From contig OY987226.1 of the NCBI GenBank assembly GCA_963920705.1, forward strand, positions 12,092,501 to 12,156,500: a stretch of DNA of 64,000 nt, written 5' to 3'. Within the stretch, counting starts at the first letter, position 1. The number at the start of each line of letters is the position of its first letter. Position numbers and translations under genes: made by a program. This document shows positions 58,003 through 64,000 of the stretch, in pieces. The stretch is from Odiellus spinosus. Taxonomy: Eukaryota; Arthropoda; Arachnida; Opiliones; Phalangiidae. The notes under the pieces were generated by a model. The model was not told the origin of the DNA and did not search any database. It worked only from the letters and a program-made list of their open reading frames with translations.

Positions 58003-58489
58003 GCGTAGAAAAATACGCAAATAAAGTTGCTTTATAAACCCTATACTTTTCCCGACATATCCGAAAGAGTTATACAAATGATAGATCATTCCAACAATAG
58101 TTCTTTTTTAAATAAGAATCGCACGCGTACAATTGCGTATACGATATAATATTATAGGCAAGCGAATGGCGGGCATTCATGGCACAGTTGACAGTCGATA
58201 TATCTTTTTCACGCGCGCAGTGATGCTATAATTGGATTGAATCGTGTCTCTTGGACTTAAGGATCAGCTCCGGAAAAAGAACCAATTTCCCTTTTCTTTT
58301 CTCCCCGGCGTTTTAATTCGCAATATAGATGACTTTTAATTGAGGCCGTATAAACCTATCTCTTTCGCGAACCCCATTGCCGCATAAAGGGGGAAGCAAT
58401 ATAGCTACTAAGATTACAAAAATATCTCTTCATCCAGCAAGCTGCCCAACTTTACCCTTTCACGCTCTTTTCTCCGCAGCTTTTTTGAA

Positions 58490-58620
58490 AGGGAGAATGC
58501 AGCCCTTCAAGAAAGTAATTTTTCTTTTGATTTATTATCGTTAATATATAGTTAAATGAATGCTTTATTCTCTAGTAAAATTACTTACAAACAACTATAT
58601 TAAGTTAGAAAACCATTTTG
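58490..58620 (+). mobile_element. Diverged left-half copy of the TTAA foldback MITE
   Basis: It starts AGGGAGAATGCAGCCCTTCA and continues with diverged ATTTATTATCGTTAATATA, TCTAGTAAAATTACTTACAA and ATATTAAGTTAGAAAACCA, in the order of the 6.1-kb left arm. No right arm is found. It lies about 490 bp from the end of the copy at 57621-57998. Confidence 0.65.
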
Positions 58621-61600
58621 AACTTGACAAGGATCATGGCCCCCATAGGGGCAATGGACCCCCTTGAATCGGAGCTTGCCACACCTAGTTTTAGGTTAGG
58701 GCTCAGCGTTACATAAATAAATAATCCACTAATTCTGTGATTATTCACGAATAACATTAAAACTTCTGTTAATTATAATTTTATCTTTAAATACAGTAAT
58801 CTAAAAATAAAATCACCGGTTTTCATCAACGGTTTATCGTTAAAAAATAGGATATTTTTTGCTTAAACGTTTATCTATTGGACAAAAGCTTGAAGGTAGA
58901 GTGAAAAATATGTTTAAGGAAATTTTAGCTTCGAATTATTTCGAAAAATGTAATTATTTATTCGGACTTAAGGTGTAAATATTGCTTTCTCAAATGTCTT
59001 TTAAATAAATCAAAAATATTAGGCAAATATTTGTTAGAAACACTATCCATCGTAGTTTTAATAATTCTACGATATATTTAGAATTTTTTTTTAATTAACT
59101 CTAAAACTCTCTTATGAGTCTTGTAATTATCCACGGATAAACCAAAATAAGCGGTTAATTGTGGATAATCGATTAAATTGAACTAAAATTATTTATAAAC
59201 AATTGCTATATGAGATTATATTTATACAAAAATAGTCCTAATTTATAAATTTAAAAGATTTTTTCGTGATAACAATTATATGGCCGAAAATGGAGTACGA
59301 TTATTATTTCCAATGAAATTATTTTATATTTTTTACACGGCCACCTTATCAAACCATAAAATTTTACGCAAACGCGTAGTCCTACCTATAGCTTTGCCCG
59401 TGCTGCTAATTCGAAGTGAAATAAACTATATGTAGATAGAAGAAGATCATATACCCAATTCCTTTTATTTTCTTTTGTCTTCTTCAAATAACCGGATCTC
59501 TTCTCACCATCGACCATCGTTTCTAATCTTGGTACTCCCTCCTTTTCGTGCCTTGTTTCCCCTATAGCTCTTTCTTCTAATATAGAGAGAGACTCGCGCA
59601 ATCTCCGTCTCCAACCATGCCCCGACAAAAGTCAACTTTCACTGATAGGCTGTAGTTATATCCTTATAACTTCACACCGTGGTCCGTGTTACCAGATAAG
59701 TCTTATCAAAAAGCTAGCTTTTCTCGCGCCTTTCTTATCAGACTCGTTTTCTCCAATGTCTGGCCATCCTTAACGTTGACCCTAACGCTACCGAGTTGCT
59801 TTGATAAGCTTTTAGTACACCTTGACTATCGAGTCAGTGAGAAAACGAACCGTCGAAGTATAGGGACTTGTACGGAATAGCATCGTCGGAACTCTCCATA
59901 CCACATGGCCTGGTTTTATATACATGGGCATATAGTATTTATACCGTATATATGTGTAAGAGACATTGGGGTGGATATATATATCCTTAGGCTATTGCTA
60001 ATTATAAAGCGCCTCGTTTTCACCTACCCCTTTTCTCCCGGCCCTAATTGTGTTTGCTTAAGTTACATACGTTGTATAAGTATGAATGGTCAAGTATACT
60101 TAGTGCTCTAAGTCAAGGCTCGGGGGTTGTCAAACGGTAAATCGCCAGCTTTCCAAAGTCAAAATCGATGGTTATCGGATTATAATGGATGAAACTATTG
60201 TTAAGGAATAAGAACATTATTGTTTTGTTCTGAAGTACATGGCTGAGATTATTTCCAAATTCCTCTTGTCACTACCCGAGTAAATATAAGTAGAGCATGA
60301 GGAAAATTGGAATTAAATAATCGCTCGCGAGAAAATTTGAAGTCTCAAAGAGTCATTGCAAAAAGTCTCAAGACCCCAGTGCTGTTATAAGCTTTCGGAA
60401 TTGTGAAAGAAATGACAATTTAGGATTTTAGATCGTAATTAGTTTCGAAAAATATGTTTACATCGACATATCTTGAGAAATTCTACGGATATCGGAATTG
60501 CGAGATTCGGAAAATATGGTTATATATTGGTTAATAATTCCATTGCGTCATGTTGCTGTCTCTCGATATTTATATCGTCTGATTCATTTTGGAAAGAAGT
60601 AGAAAACATTGAAAAGTACAATGACTTGTAAATTACGCCGATTTGACCCTTAAGTTTAGACGCTTATTAAAAATATTTATTTTAACTCAGATGACTCGCC
60701 TTAGGTTTTCTTAGCATCATATTAATTTGTCTGACGTATCTATGGAAATAGGTTATACCTTATGAAGGAAATAAAAACGTTTAAGAACAAGGCTATTAAA
60801 ACACCAGTTCACGAGTTTCAATACCTAGTTGAAAAGCAATTGAACTTGACGAAAACACCACCAGAAACGAACATAGTGATTAGACTGAACAATATGGCAT
60901 ACTTATGGAATGATATGCTTACGTTGTCAGTGATAGGGGAGACCGACTATAGTATATCCTATATTGGGATCGATATAATGGCGAACTCTTGCGGGGTCCG
61001 ATCGTCTTTTCGGGCCATTACCCCTCTTTGTCCACGCGCAAGCTCTGGGGACCCGGGTCCCCTTTTCTTCCTTCCATCGATATAGCAGCCTTACCACACA
61101 CTCTTCTTATTCTACCGAATCTTATCCGCGTCATTTTCACCCGCAAACTCGCTATTTTATCCACCCTTTGAAACCGAATACTGAACTTTTAGACCTCAAA
61201 TGGAATGATTTCCAATCACCCAACTAAATATACCTTTTTTCCTCCTTTAAATCTAACATCTTTTCATTCGCTTTCAAAACCTAGTTTGAATCAGTTTGAT
61301 TTTTCAGTCCGGGCTAAGCTGAAGTCCTAGGAAATTGCGTCAAGGCTAGAGTAGCTATACAAACAATGTAATTTTAACCTGTCCCTGAATTTAAAATCTT
61401 CTCCACGTGACGAATACGAATGAGTTTACTGTTAAAAAAGGGTGAATTTCTAATGGAAAAATTTCCACACTTAGTTTTGGAAACGAAATAAAACTGATGA
61501 GGATTGATACTCAATGTTTTATCTCGTTGAAAATAAAGTAGTTTTGGAAATTTTTCGCAAACGGGTGCTTTACGCGTCAATTCGGCTTTGTTTCGCGACT

Positions 61601-63059
61601 GTATAGAACCCCTATAACTGACTAGATTAGAAAATAGAGAAAATTTTGGGTGCCACGGTGCTTCTCTTTCTCTTGGTCTCGACTTCTCGTACAAAGATAA
61701 TTTTTACCCCTTTTCCTTTTATTCCAGTTAGATTGTTGGGGGAATTTTATTTTTAATCGGGCACTTTCTCTCTCTCTAGATCGCTCTCTCTCTCTTACTG
61801 TTAGACTCTTTGGTCGACATCGCTTTCTGATAATTAGAGTTTTCTAACTTTTGGTCCCTTTATAATGCTCCGGCTGCACCTTAGAGCGCGTACCGAACTT
61901 TGATAAAAGATTGAACTATACCCCCTGAATTCGTGAATCCCTGTATATGGATATGTACTATTATACCTCTAGGAGAATTTCTATAAACTAACTTTCAGTG
62001 AATCCTATAAACAGCGATGCCGAAATTTAATTAGAATTCGCAAGAGATAGCGACGTGTGTACGATTGAACCTTTTTTATACCCCAACTTGTTACACGAAC
62101 TACATAGTTTAGTTTATTCTAGGGTTATTAACAATGCACACGAAAGCGCGTTATCCTGGATTGATTACATTTTTAGATATTGACCAATAATTTGAAATAT
62201 TTGTCTGAATCGGTCTTTCTTAATACTAAGCGGTTATACCTTGGCTACTTTCTTGTTCGTTACGCAATTTAACCTGCACTGTTTGCCACTAGAAGACGCT
62301 TATGAACTCTAATTTATGTTGTTTCTCATCTCTCTCTGTGCTAATCGTCATTGGCTTCAAATCGAGTTTAATCACAGTGGGATACATCACCGATTATAGA
62401 TAGAGAGGGATTGGTGTAAAGTGGTGTCTTTCTGTGGCTATTTTACACGAAATCTACAGAGAGGTTCTCCTAACTAATTCCTTTTGTCACTTCAATTATA
62501 AATTGATTAGCTTCTAATGAGTTTACTGAAAATCTCGTCTTCGGTCAAATTTCTTGACTTACTTTTAGATGGCCGAAACTTGACCAACTCGCGACCATCT
62601 ATATCTCTAAAAGGTCAAAATCTTGCTTCTTCTATAAGTCTATGTAGACTTCTACTTTTTCCAGCGAAAGAGGCGCTAAAATAGGAATACTCTATTTAAA
62701 TATGTTGTCATGCTTTAACTCTTTTTTACCGAAAGTTTAATCTTTGTAAATCCAACATTTTCCAACGTTTTAACAAGCAAATTTCCTAATAATATTTCCA
62801 TAATTTTACAAACAACATTTTTTTTCTAATATTTTTCCAACATTTGCTTATATTAAAATAGTGTAAGAGTTGGGAGAGTGGGGAAGAAGGAAGGGGGACT
62901 TCATATCTCGTGTTTTCCTTTAAAAATAATATTTTTAAAAATTTTAAATTTGGCTTCTTCGGAGATTTTTCCTCCCCATCTAATGTTTGGCAAATATTTG
63001 GCAAAGCCACGAAATAACCTTCCTATATTTTACTAAAAAAACGAAGCTATAGAGCAGAG

Positions 63060-63205
63060 GCTGGTGCGAAGGTATAGCGCGGAGATTATCGGCGCTAGAG
63101 GGTGCGGAGGCTCAGCTGCCAAAAGACGCTTTCCGGAAGTTGATAGCGACTTGACTTCCGGCGTTTTCCCAAATTCCGACAGAGCGCTCTCCGGGCGGCT
63201 AGGAC
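63060..63205. promoter_or_regulatory. Candidate CpG-rich regulatory patch with inverted ETS sites
   Basis: CCGGAAGT (63133-63140) and the inverted ACTTCCGG (about 63153-63160) are ETS-type sites. GCGCTAGAGGGTGCG nearby partly resembles a CTCF core. The patch is open on both strands for about 60 codons, which is common in GC-rich DNA. A TA-rich near-perfect palindrome (63212-63243) follows immediately. Confidence 0.3.
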
Positions 63206-63211
63206 AGCCAT

Positions 63212-63243
63212 GTATATATTTATATATATATAAATATATATAC
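63212..63243. repeat. TA-rich palindrome
   Basis: A 32-bp near-perfect self-complementary TA tract bounded by GTATATAT and ATATATAC. It could extrude as a cruciform or act as a nucleosome-depleted spacer beside the CpG patch. Confidence 0.7.
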
Positions 63244-64000
63244 ACCCAAAGATAGCTCGTCGTCTTCTTCCGAAATTGAACCAGGGGAAGTTTTAAACTC
63301 GCGTGTCGGGGAGGAAAGCGCGCGTGATAGGATGAAAATGCCTATAAGAAAATATATAAAGATTAGGTATTGTTGGTGGCATCCTTAAAAGGTACCTAGA
63401 TTCACGCGTCAAATGAAGTTTTTTACGAGAATTTAAAATCATTCAAAGATTGAAAAATGACTTGTAGATTCGTATAGTCAGGAAAGAAAAACAGAGTGTC
63501 ACTCCGCCCTAATATGAACAGTTATGCAAATAGCCTCGTTTGGAAGATTTACCATATAGGCGTATTCGCTGTAAAACAAGAGTTAGTACTAAATTATTTA
63601 AGGTTTATTGAGTATGGAATCAATTTCCGAAATGAAATTAAGATTGAATTGAATTTTTCGACAAACTTTTAATTATTCTAAATAAATTACTATATAATGC
63701 ATATTTTGTGTATATGAGTACATGAAATACTCAAAATTTATCTGAGAATAGGTATTTTAATATTTAAGTATTTTTGTGACATTTTATAATTTTATATGAT
63801 TACAATTTATTTAAAAAACTATTCTAAATAAGCATTAAAATAACAATATTAATTATTGTGTAATGATTTTTTACGAAAGATAGTTTAACACTCGTAAATA
63901 TGGCAGCTAGCTAGGACTATAGACAAAGGGCACCTATCTTAGTAGATAAAGATGAATATCAAAACCTGGCGTTCATAAGCGTCTTCTAATGTCAAACAGT

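Larger units (their letters stand above)
58621..64000. other. AT-rich non-coding stretch to the window end
   Basis: No gene was recognised. Partial copies of the ACCTGG-ended MITE lie near 62283 (right end only) and at 63964-64000 (left end, cut by the window). A 107-codon open frame at 60762-61085 begins in AT-rich sequence with an ATG but resembles no family. The CpG-rich patch at 63060-63205 is listed separately. Confidence 0.45.

Noticed and set aside
59386..59628. An 80-codon minus-strand open frame with a basic, protein-like composition
   Set aside because: It begins at a TTG rather than an ATG, lies in CT-rich sequence, and resembles no family.
60762..61085. A 107-codon plus-strand open frame with an ATG
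   Set aside because: The composition changes abruptly halfway from AT-rich to GC-rich, and no domain is recognisable. A chance open frame is the simpler explanation.

Overview
This is a eukaryotic, gene-poor and AT-rich window without CpG depletion. It is most likely from an invertebrate and plausibly an arthropod: it has short GT-AG intron signals, an invertebrate-style Ty3/gypsy element, many small inverted-repeat transposons and many minisatellites. No host protein family could be recognised, so the organism cannot be named from the sequence alone.

The only certain protein-coding unit is a complete, apparently very young Ty3/gypsy LTR retrotransposon at 25490-34106. Its two 1312-bp LTRs look identical and it is flanked by a 4-bp target duplication (CTGT). 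It carries gag with a CCHC knuckle, and pol with protease, reverse transcriptase, RNase H and integrase in that order. There is a polypurine tract and no env. Pol lies in the -1 frame relative to gag and has no ATG at its start. The overlap holds a correctly phased GGGAAAC slippery heptamer, followed after 6 nt by a foldable H-type pseudoknot. This is a strong candidate for programmed -1 frameshifting.

The second notable locus is at 16.3-18.7 kb. A 1.83-kb, GC-rich, 24-bp-unit minisatellite (about 76 units in homogenised blocks) is open in one reading frame on each strand. On the minus strand it follows a promoter-like CpG patch, a 73-bp GT-AG intron and a short ATG exon with a CPQC motif. 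A perfect GTAAGT donor lies between that exon and the array, so the array could be intronic. On the plus strand the differences between blocks are chemically milder (an NPxGAx-type octapeptide), but there is no ATG.

The rest is repeats and non-coding DNA. A TTAA-flanked foldback MITE family occurs at 6121-6544, with partial or diverged copies at about 9494, 57621 and 58490. Other small inverted-repeat elements lie at 15040-15314 (with another MITE nested inside), 18848-18983, 19368-19514, 41849-42018 and 52553-52708. A dispersed repeat of about 230 bp occurs near 11.7, 36.3, 41.4 and 42.8 kb. Tandem arrays with units of 20, 22, 24, 26 and 29/30 bp lie near 2.0, 54.0, 34.2, 24.1 and 47.1 kb. 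A few CpG-rich patches with promoter-like motifs (10.2, 18.5, 42.5, 46.1, 53.4 and 63.1 kb) may mark first exons or regulatory elements. No rRNA, intact tRNA or CRISPR array was seen.
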